DNA of 64,000 nt from Streptomyces brasiliensis (GTDB taxonomy: Bacteria > Actinomycetota > Actinomycetes > Streptomycetales > Streptomycetaceae): the NCBI RefSeq assembly GCF_014647875.1, contig NZ_BMQA01000021.1, positions 1-64,000 on the forward strand, in the 5' to 3' direction. Positions 27,162 through 36,366 of this stretch are shown piece by piece. Made by a program: the position numbers and the translations under genes. The number at the start of each line of letters is the position of its first letter. The stretch's first letter is position 1. The notes under the pieces were generated by a model that worked only from the letters and a program-made list of their open reading frames with translations, was not told where the DNA came from and ran no database searches.

Positions 27162-28157
27162 ATGGGTGCGCGTGCTCCAGACAGGGACGATCCGGTTCTC
27201 GCCGTCCTCGCGGCCACGGCGCGGGCGGCGCTGGTGCGGCAGATCGAGGCGAGCGGGGCCTTCGCGGACGACCCGGTGTGGCGGGAGGCGTTCGCCGAGG
27301 TGCCCCGGCACCTGTTCGTGCCGTACTACTACATCGGCGTCGTCGGCGGCTACGAGCGGTGCTGGGGCGAGAGCCCCGACCCGCAGGCGCGCGAGCGCTG
27401 GCTGAACGGCGCCTACGCCGACGTCCCGCTGGCCACCCGGGTGCGCGACGGCGAACTGGTCTCCTCCAGCAGCCAGCCCTCCCTGATGGCGACGATGCTC
27501 GTCGAACTGCGAGTGGCGGACGGCGACCGGGTCCTGGAGATCGGCACCGGCAGCGGCTACAACGCGGCCCTGCTCGCGCACCGGCTCGGCGACGACGACC
27601 TCGTGACCACCGTCGATCTGGAGCCGGAGATCACCGAGTCGGCGCGCCAGCACCTCGCGGCGGCCGGCTACCACCCGGTCGTGGTCACCGGCGACGGAGC
27701 GCGCGGAGTTCCCGAGCGCGCCCCCTTCGACCGGATCATCGCGACCTGCACCCTGCCCTCGGTGCCGCGCGCCTGGCTTGCCCAGTGCCGCCCCGGCGCC
27801 CGCATCCTCACCCCGATGGCGACCGGTCTGCTGGCGCTCACCGTCCGGGACGCGGGGCACGCCGAGGGCCGGTTCCTGCACACCCCGGCCTACTTCGTCC
27901 CGCTGCGCGGCGAACACCGCGCCGAGCCGGAGACGGTGTCCCTGGGCGGGGTGCCACGCAGCGCCCGCGACCACGAGCTGTTCCGGTTCCTGCTGGCCCT
28001 GACCCGCGGCAGCCGCGATCCGCAGGAGACGTACGCGATGTGGGAGCGCGAGGGTGCGCCGACGCGTGAACGGTACGGCGTCACGCTCACCGGCGACCAC
28101 GAGTGGGCCTGGCTGGACGACCCGGAGGGGCCGTACACCTGGCCCCTGCCGGGATGA
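27162..28157 (+). CDS. PCMT-like SAM-dependent methyltransferase
   Basis: A 331-residue protein of the protein-L-isoaspartate O-methyltransferase family. The SAM-binding motif is VLEIGTGSGYNAALLA near residue 125, followed by VTTVDLEPEITESARQHL and an Asp/Gly-rich VVTGDGARG. Actinobacterial members of this extended group often have a long C-terminal extension and may modify small molecules or peptides rather than repair aged proteins; the QPSLMATMLVEL motif before the SAM loop is typical of PCMT. ATG 27162 is chosen because upstream frame residues show no similarity. Ends 13 bases from the convergent FHA gene. Confidence 0.85.
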   Translation: MGARAPDRDDPVLAVLAATARAALVRQIEASGAFADDPVWREAFAEVPRHLFVPYYYIGVVGGYERCWGESPDPQARERWLNGAYADVPLATRVRDGELVSSSSQPSLMATMLVELRVADGDRVLEIGTGSGYNAALLAHRLGDDDLVTTVDLEPEITESARQHLAAAGYHPVVVTGDGARGVPERAPFDRIIATCTLPSVPRAWLAQCRPGARILTPMATGLLALTVRDAGHAEGRFLHTPAYFVPLRGEHRAEPETVSLGGVPRSARDHELFRFLLALTRGSRDPQETYAMWEREGAPTRERYGVTLTGDHEWAWLDDPEGPYTWPLPG

Positions 28158-28170
28158 CGGTCCTGGACGC

Positions 28171-29520
28171 TCAGCCGCGGCGGATCGTGATCGTCGTCCA
28201 GGCGCCCACGTGGACCCGGTCGCCGTCCTGCAGCGGGACGGGGACGAAGGGCTGGATGGGGTCCTCGCCGCCGTTGACGGTCGTGCCGTTCGTCGAGTTC
28301 TGGTCGACGACGGCCCAGCTGCCGTCCGGCTGCTGGACCAGGACCGCATGCTGGTGCGAGACGCCCGGGTCTTCCGGCGGCACCGACAGGTCGATGTCGG
28401 GGGTGTCGCCGGTGGAGTGCCGGCGGCGGCCGATGGTGACCTGGTTGCCGGAGAGCGTGCGCTGCTGCTCGGGCGAGTAGGCGGGCAGGTTGAGGCCCGC
28501 GGCCTCGGGGCCCGAGCGCTGCATCATCGCCATGAAGTACTCGCGGTCCGGGCCGATCGTCGCCGTCCACGTCATCGGTCCCTGCGGCGCCTGCGGGAAG
28601 CCGGGGCCGGGCGGGGCCTGGGTGGCGCCGGGCTGCGGATAGCCGTAGCCGCCCGGGCTCGTGGACGACGGCGGGGAGATCACCCAGTCGTCGTCACCGC
28701 CGCCGAAGGACGGACCGCCGGCCGGCGGCCGGCCCGTCTCCTGCGGGAAGGCGGGTGGCGCGGGCTGCTGGAAGCCCTGCGGGGGAGCACCGGCCGTGCC
28801 ACCGGGACCGGCGGGCGGCGTCGGCGCGGGCGGCGGCGGAACCGGCCGCGAGGGGTCGCCGCCGAAGGCGCCGGGGACGCCGGGACCACCGGGGGCGGGC
28901 GGGCTGGGGAAGGCGGACGGGCTGCCCGGGCCCTGTCCCTGACCGCCGCCGAAGCCACCCTGACCGGGGCCTTGGCCGCTGCTGAAGCCCGAGGGTCCGC
29001 CGGGACCCTGCCCCGGACCGCCGCCGAAGCCCGAAGGACCGCCGGGACCCGGACCGCGCTCGCCGCCGAACGGCGTCGGGCCCGACGGCTCGTTGCCGAA
29101 CTGCGGGATCGGCTCGGCGGGACGGTTCATCTGCGACGGGCGCGAGCCCTGGTACGAGTCGCCGCCATAGGTCTGGCTGGGCGGTGTGAAGCGTGGCGCC
29201 GGGTTCGGCGCGGACGGGTGCGGGGCGGCCGGGGTGTACGAGGTCGCCGTGTTCGTCAGGAAGTTCCACCGGCACTCCTCGCAGAACGGCGCGCCGCCCT
29301 CACGGGGCGTACGGCACTGCGGGCAGAGCTCCGGTTCCGGGTCCGGTACGGCGGACAGGTGCGGGCGTCCGGGCGCGCCGGCGGGGCCGGGCGGCGGGAA
29401 GCCGTAGCCGCCCGCGGGCGGCGGCGGAGGGGGCGGAGGCACGGCACCGGCCATGCGGTGACCGCAGACCTCGCACCAGTCGTCGGAACCCGACTGGTGT
29501 CCGTTCGGGCAGGTCGGCAT
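28171..29520 (-). CDS. FHA-domain protein with two zinc ribbons
   Basis: A 449-residue cytoplasmic protein. N-terminus: two Cys4 zinc ribbons (CPNGH...CEVCG at residues 4-20, CPQC...CEEC near 67-85). A long Pro/Gly-rich, disordered middle (about 90-310) carries short GPG/GGP repeats. The C-terminus is a forkhead-associated domain (IGRRR, SHQHAVL, STNGTTVNG), which binds phosphothreonine. In mycobacteria the FHA protein GarA is the substrate of PknG; this protein sits in the same gene run as a PknG-type kinase and PP2C phosphatase, so I infer it reads or is switched by phosphorylation. It is last in the run, 59 bases after the vWA gene. Confidence 0.9.
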   Translation of the reverse strand: MPTCPNGHQSGSDDWCEVCGHRMAGAVPPPPPPPPAGGYGFPPPGPAGAPGRPHLSAVPDPEPELCPQCRTPREGGAPFCEECRWNFLTNTATSYTPAAPHPSAPNPAPRFTPPSQTYGGDSYQGSRPSQMNRPAEPIPQFGNEPSGPTPFGGERGPGPGGPSGFGGGPGQGPGGPSGFSSGQGPGQGGFGGGQGQGPGSPSAFPSPPAPGGPGVPGAFGGDPSRPVPPPPAPTPPAGPGGTAGAPPQGFQQPAPPAFPQETGRPPAGGPSFGGGDDDWVISPPSSTSPGGYGYPQPGATQAPPGPGFPQAPQGPMTWTATIGPDREYFMAMMQRSGPEAAGLNLPAYSPEQQRTLSGNQVTIGRRRHSTGDTPDIDLSVPPEDPGVSHQHAVLVQQPDGSWAVVDQNSTNGTTVNGGEDPIQPFVPVPLQDGDRVHVGAWTTITIRRG

Positions 29521-29579
29521 GTCGGCGCTTCCCCCTTTCTGTCAGGGTCTTTCCTGAGTCGCGCGGTATTGCTCTGGTG

Positions 29580-30947
29580 TCACTTCTTTACACGAACAGT
29601 CTTGGTGGACCGTGTCTCGAGGGTCATCTCGTCGGCCTCCTCGACCCTCGCCTTCAGTCGCACAGTACCTGTCGCGGCGTCGACCACGTCCACCACCTTC
29701 GCGAGCAGTTTCGCAGTATCCGCGTTGCCGGAGGCGCTGGCGAGCTGAACGGCCCGGCCCAGTTTGGCCGTTGCTCCATCCATATCACCCGCTTTGCGAA
29801 GGTCGAGGCCCTGCTGGATGGCCTGTGCCAGTTCGGCCTGCCCGGTGTAGTGGGCGACTTGGGGGTTGATCGAGGTCGAGGCGGCCATGTCGTCGGTCCA
29901 CACGGCCCGCACCAGGCCCTGCGCGCCCAGGTTCTGGACGCTGCCTCCTCCGCCCTCGGCTGCGCTCGAGGGCTGCGGGACGACCAGCGAGACGCGGGCC
30001 GCCAGCATCTCCTGGCCGATACCGGCCGCGGGGACCTCGACGCAGACGTGGTAGTCGCGTGACTCGTCGCCCCAGGAGCCGGTGGGGTAGTCCCCGGAGC
30101 GCGGTCCCGCCTCGATGCGGCGGGCGGTCAACTCCTCGACCGTGGGCGCCACTTGCTTGACGAACCTGATGGTCGTGCCCACCGGGGTCCATACGCGCAG
30201 GGCGACGTCCGCGACCTCCTTGCCCATCGCCGTCTCCATCATCTGCGTGAAGTCGGCGGCCAGGCCCGCCGGATCGGCGACGATGTCGGCGGTGCCGAGC
30301 AGGGCGGAGGCGATCCCTGTGACTTCTTTCACTTCCCAGTCGGTGCCCACGCCGCGCGCGTCACATGTGAACCGTCCGGCGCAGGAGTCGAGCGCGGCCT
30401 TCAGGTCCTCGGGCGCCTCGTGCTCGTTGCGGCCGTCGGTGAGCAGGATGCCGTGCCGGATCGCGACGTCCGCCGAGGACAGCAGGCGGTCGGCGAGCCT
30501 GAGCCAGGTGCCGATGGCCGTGCCGCCGCCCGCGCTCAGCTTCCGCAGCGCCTGCTTGGCCTGCTCGCGGGTGGTGGCGTCGGCGACAGCGAGGGCGCCG
30601 TTGCCCGGATACACCTCCTTCGCGAGGTGTGTGCCGCCGATCACCGCGAAGTGCACGCCGTCGCGCAGGGTGTCGATCGCGGCGGCCGTGGCGTCACGGG
30701 CGTTGCGCATCTTGGTCGGCGGGTAGTCCATCGAGCCCGAACAGTCGACCATGATCGCCACGGCGGCGGACGGGCCCTGGCCGGGCGAGTAGAGATGGGG
30801 AGCCGCGACCGCGCTCCCGATGGTGCCGCCGCCGGTCGCCGTCACCGTGACGATCGCGTTGACCTCGCGGCCGCCCTCCGGCAGGTACTCGTTCTGGTAC
30901 ACGTCCATCGAGAACTGCGGCACGTTCGACTTCGAGAAATTGGCCAT
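29580..30947 (-). CDS. von Willebrand factor A domain protein
   Basis: A 455-residue cytoplasmic protein. The vWA domain begins near residue 65 with a complete metal-ion site (MVDCSGSMD; later GGGTAIG and LLTDGRNE), so it should bind Mg2+ and mediate protein contacts. The C-terminal third is helical and repeat-like (AQAIQQGLDLRKAGDMDGA). Residues 1-60 form a beta-rich region (EYLPEGGREVNAIVTVTA). No signal peptide. It belongs to the kinase/phosphatase/FHA gene run and follows the phosphatase gene by 175 bases that contain a hairpin. A scaffold or effector role is inferred. Confidence 0.9.
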   Translation of the reverse strand: MANFSKSNVPQFSMDVYQNEYLPEGGREVNAIVTVTATGGGTIGSAVAAPHLYSPGQGPSAAVAIMVDCSGSMDYPPTKMRNARDATAAAIDTLRDGVHFAVIGGTHLAKEVYPGNGALAVADATTREQAKQALRKLSAGGGTAIGTWLRLADRLLSSADVAIRHGILLTDGRNEHEAPEDLKAALDSCAGRFTCDARGVGTDWEVKEVTGIASALLGTADIVADPAGLAADFTQMMETAMGKEVADVALRVWTPVGTTIRFVKQVAPTVEELTARRIEAGPRSGDYPTGSWGDESRDYHVCVEVPAAGIGQEMLAARVSLVVPQPSSAAEGGGGSVQNLGAQGLVRAVWTDDMAASTSINPQVAHYTGQAELAQAIQQGLDLRKAGDMDGATAKLGRAVQLASASGNADTAKLLAKVVDVVDAATGTVRLKARVEEADEMTLETRSTKTVRVKK

Positions 30948-30996
30948 GACTGCTCTGATCCCCCTCCGACCCACGACCGAGTGGGTGACGACTGTG

Positions 30997-31022
30997 TGCG
31001 GACCGGTCCCCTCCGGTCCGCA
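30997..31022 (-). terminator. 10-bp hairpin between the PP2C and vWA genes
   Basis: TGCGGACCGG (30997-31006) and CCGGTCCGCA (31013-31022) pair perfectly with a 6-base loop. No T-tract. It may attenuate rather than end transcription, lowering vWA and FHA expression relative to the kinase. Next to it (31035-31100) are irregular GTGCGTCCCT repeats. Confidence 0.45.
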
Positions 31023-31122
31023 TGGGCCTGCCCGGGTGCGGCTGTGTGCGGCTCGTGCGTCCCTGTGCGTCCCTCGTGTCCCTGCGTGTCCTGTGTGCCG
31101 TATGCGGCCGTTATGTTCGGCC

Positions 31123-32433
31123 TCAGCCCGATCCTGCCCCGACGGGCGGGGCGGGGAACGGCAGGACGGCCACTGTTACGTTGTCGTGGCCCCCGCCGTC
31201 GAGCGCGTGTCCGACCAGGACCTGCGCGCTGTGCAGGGGACGCGCGGCGGCGTCGAGGGGGACGACCTCGGCCATCTCCTCGGCGGACTCCGCGTAGTTC
31301 CACAGGCCGTCCGTGCACACCACGACCACACCGGGCCGGTCGGGCTTGAAGGACGCGGTGTGCGGCTCGAGTTCATAGGCGTCGGCGCCGAGCCAGCCGG
31401 TGATCGCGTGGGCGCGCTCGTCGGCGTACGCCTCGGCCTCGTTCATCAGCCCGGCGGCGACCATCTGCGCGGCCCACGAGTCGTCCTCGGTGAGCCGGGC
31501 CGCGGGCGAGGCACGGTCGACGGGCACCCAGTAGGCGCGGCTGTCGCCGACCCAGCCGACGACCAGCAGTCCGGCGGTGACGATCGCGCCGACGATCGTG
31601 CAGGCCGGGGCGTTCTGGTGCGGGCTGTGCTCGCGGGCCTCGGCGGGCTCCTCCGCCAGCGCGTCGACGGCGTGCGAGGCGGCGACGATCGCCTCGTGCA
31701 TGGCCTGCTGAGGATGCGTGCCCCGTGGCAGTGCGGCGCGCAGCGCCGCGCCGGCCGCCTGCGACGCGGCGAGCGAGGCCACGTCCGGGCGGGTCGCCGA
31801 GGACACGCCGTCGCAGACGACGGCCAGGGCGACGGGCGAGCCGTCGGGCAGCGCGGTGTGGCCGACGGCGAAGGCGTCCTCGTTGCGGTGGTGGCGCAGC
31901 CCGCGGTCGCTGACCGCGGCGACCGGACCCGACTCCTGCTCCATGTGGTCGCGTTCGCGCGGCTGGGCGTGCCCGCAGTTCTCGCAGTAGCCGTCGTTGT
32001 CGACCCGGCCCGCTCGGCAGGCCACGCACACCTTGGCCTCCTCGGCCGGGGCGGCGGCCACCCGGGGGTCGGGTGCCTGCAGCGGGTAGTCGTCGGGCTC
32101 CAGCGGCCGGTCGAACCGCACGCCGGGAGCGGGGGACACCGCGGAGTCCGGCCGCGGCAGCGGCGTGCCGCCCGAGTCGGTGCCCGGCAGGTCGGTCGGC
32201 AGATGCACCGCCGACGGTGTGTCGGAGCTGTCCGGCTCGGAGGCCACGGGCCAGTCCACGCCCTCCCCCGGCGCACCGGAACCGTCCATGGTGAGCGTCG
32301 GATGATCCTGCGGCGGAGCGGGCACCACCGAAAGGTCGTATCCGCACGCGCCGCAGAAACGGTCACCCGATTCGAGCGGCTCCGCGCAGCTCGGGCACTT
32401 CGACAGTGCGGCCTGCTGGGGCATCTGCGACAT
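31123..32433 (-). CDS. PP2C-type serine/threonine phosphatase with two zinc ribbons
   Basis: A 436-residue soluble phosphatase. Two N-terminal zinc ribbons (CPSC...CGAC at about 13-31; CVAC...CENC near 135-155), a Pro/Asp-rich linker, then a PP2C domain with all metal-binding signatures: GLRHHRNEDA, VVCDGVSS, VGDSRAYW, CTDGLWNY, GHDNVTVAV. It should reverse phosphorylation by the kinase encoded 3 bases upstream. ATG 32433 is preferred over a TTG one codon earlier. Stand-alone ribbon-bearing PP2Cs next to a PknG-type kinase are the notable feature. Confidence 0.93.
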   Translation of the reverse strand: MSQMPQQAALSKCPSCAEPLESGDRFCGACGYDLSVVPAPPQDHPTLTMDGSGAPGEGVDWPVASEPDSSDTPSAVHLPTDLPGTDSGGTPLPRPDSAVSPAPGVRFDRPLEPDDYPLQAPDPRVAAAPAEEAKVCVACRAGRVDNDGYCENCGHAQPRERDHMEQESGPVAAVSDRGLRHHRNEDAFAVGHTALPDGSPVALAVVCDGVSSATRPDVASLAASQAAGAALRAALPRGTHPQQAMHEAIVAASHAVDALAEEPAEAREHSPHQNAPACTIVGAIVTAGLLVVGWVGDSRAYWVPVDRASPAARLTEDDSWAAQMVAAGLMNEAEAYADERAHAITGWLGADAYELEPHTASFKPDRPGVVVVCTDGLWNYAESAEEMAEVVPLDAAARPLHSAQVLVGHALDGGGHDNVTVAVLPFPAPPVGAGSG

Positions 32434-32436
32434 CAA

Positions 32437-34953
32437 CTACACCCACGTCCGGGGGCGGTAACGGTTGGCCCGTTCCACCAGGTCGATCCTCTCCTCGCCG
32501 CCGGGCGCGAGCCGGGCCAGCGTGCGGTACGAACGTTCCAGGCCGAAGCGGAGGCCCCGCTCGTCAAGGCCGCTGCCGAGGAGCACCCGTCCGCCGGCGG
32601 CGGGCTGCGCGCCCTGTCCCCCGGAGAGTATCCAGTCGAGCGCGCAGCCGAGGACCTCCGCCGACAACTGCTCGCGCCGCGCCGGGTCCAGACCGTAGGC
32701 GTCCAGGGCCTCGACCTGCCCGGCCGCGGCCGTCAGGTCGTCCAGGAACGGTGCGTCGCCGGAGGTCGCCGTGCGCTGCCGCAGCCGCGCTCGTACGGCG
32801 GCCACGCGCGCGGCGGTGTAGTGGATGGACGACTCCGGCACGGACTCCAGCGTCCGTACGGTGCTTCGCCGGTCGCCCGCCGCGAGCTGCACGCGCGCGA
32901 GGCCGAACGCCGCGCTCACGAAGCTCGGGTCGGTCGACCACACCAGGCGGTAGTACTCGGCGGCGTTGTCCAGCTGGCCGAGCACCTCCGCGCACAGGCC
33001 GAGCGCCAGCTTGGGCGCGGCCTCGCCGGGGAAGGCGTCGTAGACCGCGTCGAAGGCCAGCGCGGCGCCCTCGAAGTCGCCGGTGGCCAGGGCGGCCATG
33101 CCCCGGTACCACACCACCCGCCAGTCGTCGGGCCGCTCCGCCTCCAGCTCGGCCAGGGACATCAGGGCGGACTCGGAGGCGCCGGTCTCCAGCCTAGCGC
33201 GGATCTGCCGCAGCCGGGTCTCCACGGTCTGCGCCGGCGCGGCGGCGAGCGCACCGATCAGCTCGCCCGGCGCGGACGCCATCAGACCGGCCAGGAAACC
33301 GGCGTTGGGGTCCGACGGGTCGACGAGCGGCACGGGCAGGGCGAGCGCGGCGGGCGGCGCCGCGACCGGCTTGACGATGCCCGGGGCGCCGCTCGCGGCC
33401 TCAAGTGCGGGAGCGGGCACGGACGTCCGGCCTCCCGGTGTCTCCCGTGCCCCCAGCAGTGACACGTCCCCGTCCAGCCTGGGGAACAACTCCGTGTCGG
33501 TGACCTTCAGTTCGGGACCGAACAGGGTCGACAGCGCGGGACGCGGCCGTCCCGTCTGCAGGGACACGACCTCGCGCAGGACACCCGTCAGCTGCTCGGC
33601 CATCTCCTGCGCGGAGGCGAACCGGCGTGCCGGGTCCGGGTCGGTGGCGCGGACCAGGAGCCGGTAGAAGGACTCGTACTGCCGGAAGACCTCGATGTTG
33701 TCCGGGTCGGGCAGGGAGTCCACGAAGACGTTCGTGTAGCCCTGGAAGTCGAAGGTCAGCACCGCGAGGGTGCGGCCGACCGTGTAGAGGTCGGAGGCGA
33801 CCGAGGGGCCGACCTCGGCGACCTCCGGCGCCTGGTAGCCGACCGTGCCGTAGATGGCCGACTCGTCGTCGTCCATGCGGCGCACGGCGCCCATGTCGAT
33901 CAGCTTGAGCTGGTCCTCGGTCTGGATCGCGTTGTCGACCTTGAAGTCGCAGTACAGCAGGTTGCGGCTGTGCAGATGGCCGAGCGCCTCGAGCGCCTCG
34001 ATGCCGTACGCGCACGCCTGCTCCACCGGCAGCGGGTCCCGCTTGCCGTCGGCTGCGCGGCGGGCGTTGGCGATCTCCTTCAGCGACTTGCCGCCGACGA
34101 ACTCCATGACGATGTAGCCGTCGAGAGAGCCGGTGCGCTGGTCGAGGTGCTCGACGAAGTTGTAGATCCGCACGATGTTGGCGTGCTCGATCTCCGCGAG
34201 GAAGCGCCGCTCCGAGATCGCGGCGGCCATCGCGTCCTGGTCGCCGGTGTCGAGCAGGCCCTTGAGGACCACCCACCGGTCGGAGACCGCGCGGTCCACG
34301 GCGAGATAGATCCAGCCGAGCCCGCCGTGCGCGAGGCACCCCACGACCTCGTACTGGCCGTGCACGACGTCCCCGGCCTTCAGCTTCGGCACGAACGAGT
34401 ACGGGTGCCCGCACTTGGTGCAGAAGCCCTCCGTGCGCCCCGCGCGCTCCCCGCGCGAACGCCCCACCGGCGCCCCGCAGTCGGAGCGGGAGCAGAACCG
34501 CTTGCGCTCGGGCACCTCGGGGTTGTCGAGGACCATCGCGCGTGGGTCGGGCTTCGGCACCTGGGGGACCGAGACGAGCCCGGCGCCGAGCCGGCCGCGC
34601 CCGGACGACCCGGCGGCGGAGCCGGAGCTGCGCACCGACACCGAGCGGCTGCTCGTCCGGCCCGAGAGCGAGCGCGAGAGCCGTCCCGACACCGAGCGCC
34701 GCGACTTCGACGACTGTGACGACGTGCGCGCACTGCGACTGCTGGAGCGCGAACTCCCGCTGCCCGACGAGTCCTTGCCGCCGCCCGTGATCCCGGTGGG
34801 CGGTGAGCCCACCATGCCACCCCCAGAGGGGGGACCCCCAGCCGACACGACCGGCGCCAGGCCGCAGGTGTCGCAGTACAGCTCACCGCCGCCCACGTCC
34901 TCGTACGACCCGTCGCAGCCCGGCCGCTGACACGGCTGTCCTGCCTGACTCAT
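32437..34953 (-). CDS. pknG: PknG-type serine/threonine kinase with TPR C-terminus
   Basis: An 838-residue soluble kinase. N-terminal Cys4 motif (CQRPGC...CDTC), then a Ser/Arg-rich linker (about 60-125), a rubredoxin-like Cys4 motif (CSRSDC...FCTKCG, about 153-187), the kinase domain (about 205-460: GCLAHGGLGWIYLAVDR, WVVLKGL, FVEHLDQ, YIVMEFVGG) and a TPR-like helical C-terminus. Sequence tracks mycobacterial PknG closely. The catalytic loop reads YCDFKVDN and the DFG position reads DMG, both unusual but PknG also deviates. It lies directly after membrane sensor genes as in mycobacteria, where PknG controls glutamate metabolism through GarA. Gene name by homology. Confidence 0.9.
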   Translation of the reverse strand: MSQAGQPCQRPGCDGSYEDVGGGELYCDTCGLAPVVSAGGPPSGGGMVGSPPTGITGGGKDSSGSGSSRSSSRSARTSSQSSKSRRSVSGRLSRSLSGRTSSRSVSVRSSGSAAGSSGRGRLGAGLVSVPQVPKPDPRAMVLDNPEVPERKRFCSRSDCGAPVGRSRGERAGRTEGFCTKCGHPYSFVPKLKAGDVVHGQYEVVGCLAHGGLGWIYLAVDRAVSDRWVVLKGLLDTGDQDAMAAAISERRFLAEIEHANIVRIYNFVEHLDQRTGSLDGYIVMEFVGGKSLKEIANARRAADGKRDPLPVEQACAYGIEALEALGHLHSRNLLYCDFKVDNAIQTEDQLKLIDMGAVRRMDDDESAIYGTVGYQAPEVAEVGPSVASDLYTVGRTLAVLTFDFQGYTNVFVDSLPDPDNIEVFRQYESFYRLLVRATDPDPARRFASAQEMAEQLTGVLREVVSLQTGRPRPALSTLFGPELKVTDTELFPRLDGDVSLLGARETPGGRTSVPAPALEAASGAPGIVKPVAAPPAALALPVPLVDPSDPNAGFLAGLMASAPGELIGALAAAPAQTVETRLRQIRARLETGASESALMSLAELEAERPDDWRVVWYRGMAALATGDFEGAALAFDAVYDAFPGEAAPKLALGLCAEVLGQLDNAAEYYRLVWSTDPSFVSAAFGLARVQLAAGDRRSTVRTLESVPESSIHYTAARVAAVRARLRQRTATSGDAPFLDDLTAAAGQVEALDAYGLDPARREQLSAEVLGCALDWILSGGQGAQPAAGGRVLLGSGLDERGLRFGLERSYRTLARLAPGGEERIDLVERANRYRPRTWV

Positions 34954-34959
34954 GGCTGG

Positions 34960-36285
34960 CTACTCCCCCCTCCGGTCCTGAGGCCCGCCCTGCTGCGGCA
35001 CCCGCGGGGCCGCGAGCTGCTCGGCCGCCGCCTGCTGGTAGCGCAGGACGGCCTGTTCGGCGACGCGCAGGTCGCAGGGCGCGCTCCACAGCATGCGGCG
35101 CGCCGCGTCGTACCGCTCGACCAGGAACGGGTCCTCCGCGAGCCCGAGCCGGGCCACCTTCGCCTTGTACGCGTCGAGCCGGCCGCGCAGCTCCGCGCGG
35201 ACCGCCAGCGGCGCGGTGACCGCCGTCAACGACTCGCGGGCGCGCAGCAGTTCGTCCTCGGCCTTCCGCTCCAGGGACTCCAGGAGCGGGGACAGCCGGT
35301 GCCACTGGGCCGATCTGCGGTACTCGGCGGCCGTCGCCAGCTGCTCCTGGAGCGCCGTCGGCGGTCCGCTGACGACCGGCACCTCCGTCGCGGCGATCTT
35401 CGCCAGCACCTCGCCGCGTGCCGTGCGGGCCTCGGCGAGGGTGCGGTCGGCGCGCGAGAGGACGTCCCGCAGCTTGATCAGCCGGGTCTCCGCGTCCTGA
35501 CGGACCGTCAGGACAGCGTCGATCTCCCGGCGCACGTCCTCCAGGGCGCGCGCCTCACGGTCGTACACCGTGGTGTCGGGGCGGCCGCCGCCCGGTGCCG
35601 AACTGCCGGGTGCCGCCGTCCAGAAGGCCAGCGGGTCGGAGACGACGTCCTCGCGCAGCCTGGTCAGCGTGCGCGTGATGTGCTCCAGGTCGTCGCCGGC
35701 CGGGTGCTCGCCGGGGCGCACGCCGACGGAGTGCGCGAGCTTGCGGGTGCGCTGCAGTTCCGCGGCGAGCAGATCGATCCGGGCGGGCAGCGCGGACCAC
35801 ACCGCGTCGGCGGCGACGACCATGTCCAGCGAGGACGCGTACAGCTCGTTCATCCGCTCCACGAGGCCTGCCAGCGAGAACCGCTGGCTGAGCCGGCCCG
35901 AACCGCCCAGCAGGGTCGGCGCGTTGGCGGTCGCCGTGGCGCTGTCGGCCACCGTGACCGATTCGCCGCGCAGCAGCTCCGTCAGCTCGATCAGGTCCTC
36001 GCGGCTGGACCAGCGGCGCCGGGCGCGGATCTCGCGGGCGTGGCGCAGCGCGTCCGTGTACGCGTCGAAGTACGCCCACAGCAGCGTGATCGACGCCTCC
36101 GCGGCCGTCCAGCGCTCCTTGGTCGTGCCGGTCAGCTCGGCACCCTCCAGGAGCCGGCGGCCCGCATGGTCCTGCAGGGCGAGGAGCGAGCTCTCGATCG
36201 CCTCGTGCTCCGCGCCGAGCCGCGCCAGCGCACGGTCCACCTCGTCCCGGTCCAGCACCGGCCCGGCGGGGTCCGTGGCGCCCAT
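34960..36285 (-). CDS. coiled-coil cytoplasmic protein of the kinase locus
   Basis: A 441-residue, helix-rich protein without signal peptide or spans. Several heptad-like stretches (DRDEVDRALARLGAEHEAIESSLLAL, EDVRREIDAVLTVRQDAETRLIKLRDVL) suggest coiled coils. The function is unknown; I recognise it only as a gene of this conserved neighbourhood. Its stop is 6 bases before the kinase start, so expression is coupled. ATG has AGAGGTGATCG upstream. A likely role as adaptor between the membrane sensor pair and the kinase is inference. Confidence 0.85.
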   Translation of the reverse strand: MGATDPAGPVLDRDEVDRALARLGAEHEAIESSLLALQDHAGRRLLEGAELTGTTKERWTAAEASITLLWAYFDAYTDALRHAREIRARRRWSSREDLIELTELLRGESVTVADSATATANAPTLLGGSGRLSQRFSLAGLVERMNELYASSLDMVVAADAVWSALPARIDLLAAELQRTRKLAHSVGVRPGEHPAGDDLEHITRTLTRLREDVVSDPLAFWTAAPGSSAPGGGRPDTTVYDREARALEDVRREIDAVLTVRQDAETRLIKLRDVLSRADRTLAEARTARGEVLAKIAATEVPVVSGPPTALQEQLATAAEYRRSAQWHRLSPLLESLERKAEDELLRARESLTAVTAPLAVRAELRGRLDAYKAKVARLGLAEDPFLVERYDAARRMLWSAPCDLRVAEQAVLRYQQAAAEQLAAPRVPQQGGPQDRRGE

Positions 36286-36366
36286 CGATCACCTCTCGCT
36301 GCTGTGTGGTCCGTGTGGGGGTCTTGTCGGTTGAAGTTCTGCCCCAAGATCGCTCGTTCGACGCCG

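Noticed and set aside
27162..28157. O-methyltransferase for repair of isoaspartate as a firm call
   Set aside because: The family match is clear, but the long C-terminal extension and context do not show protein repair, so only PCMT-like was assigned.
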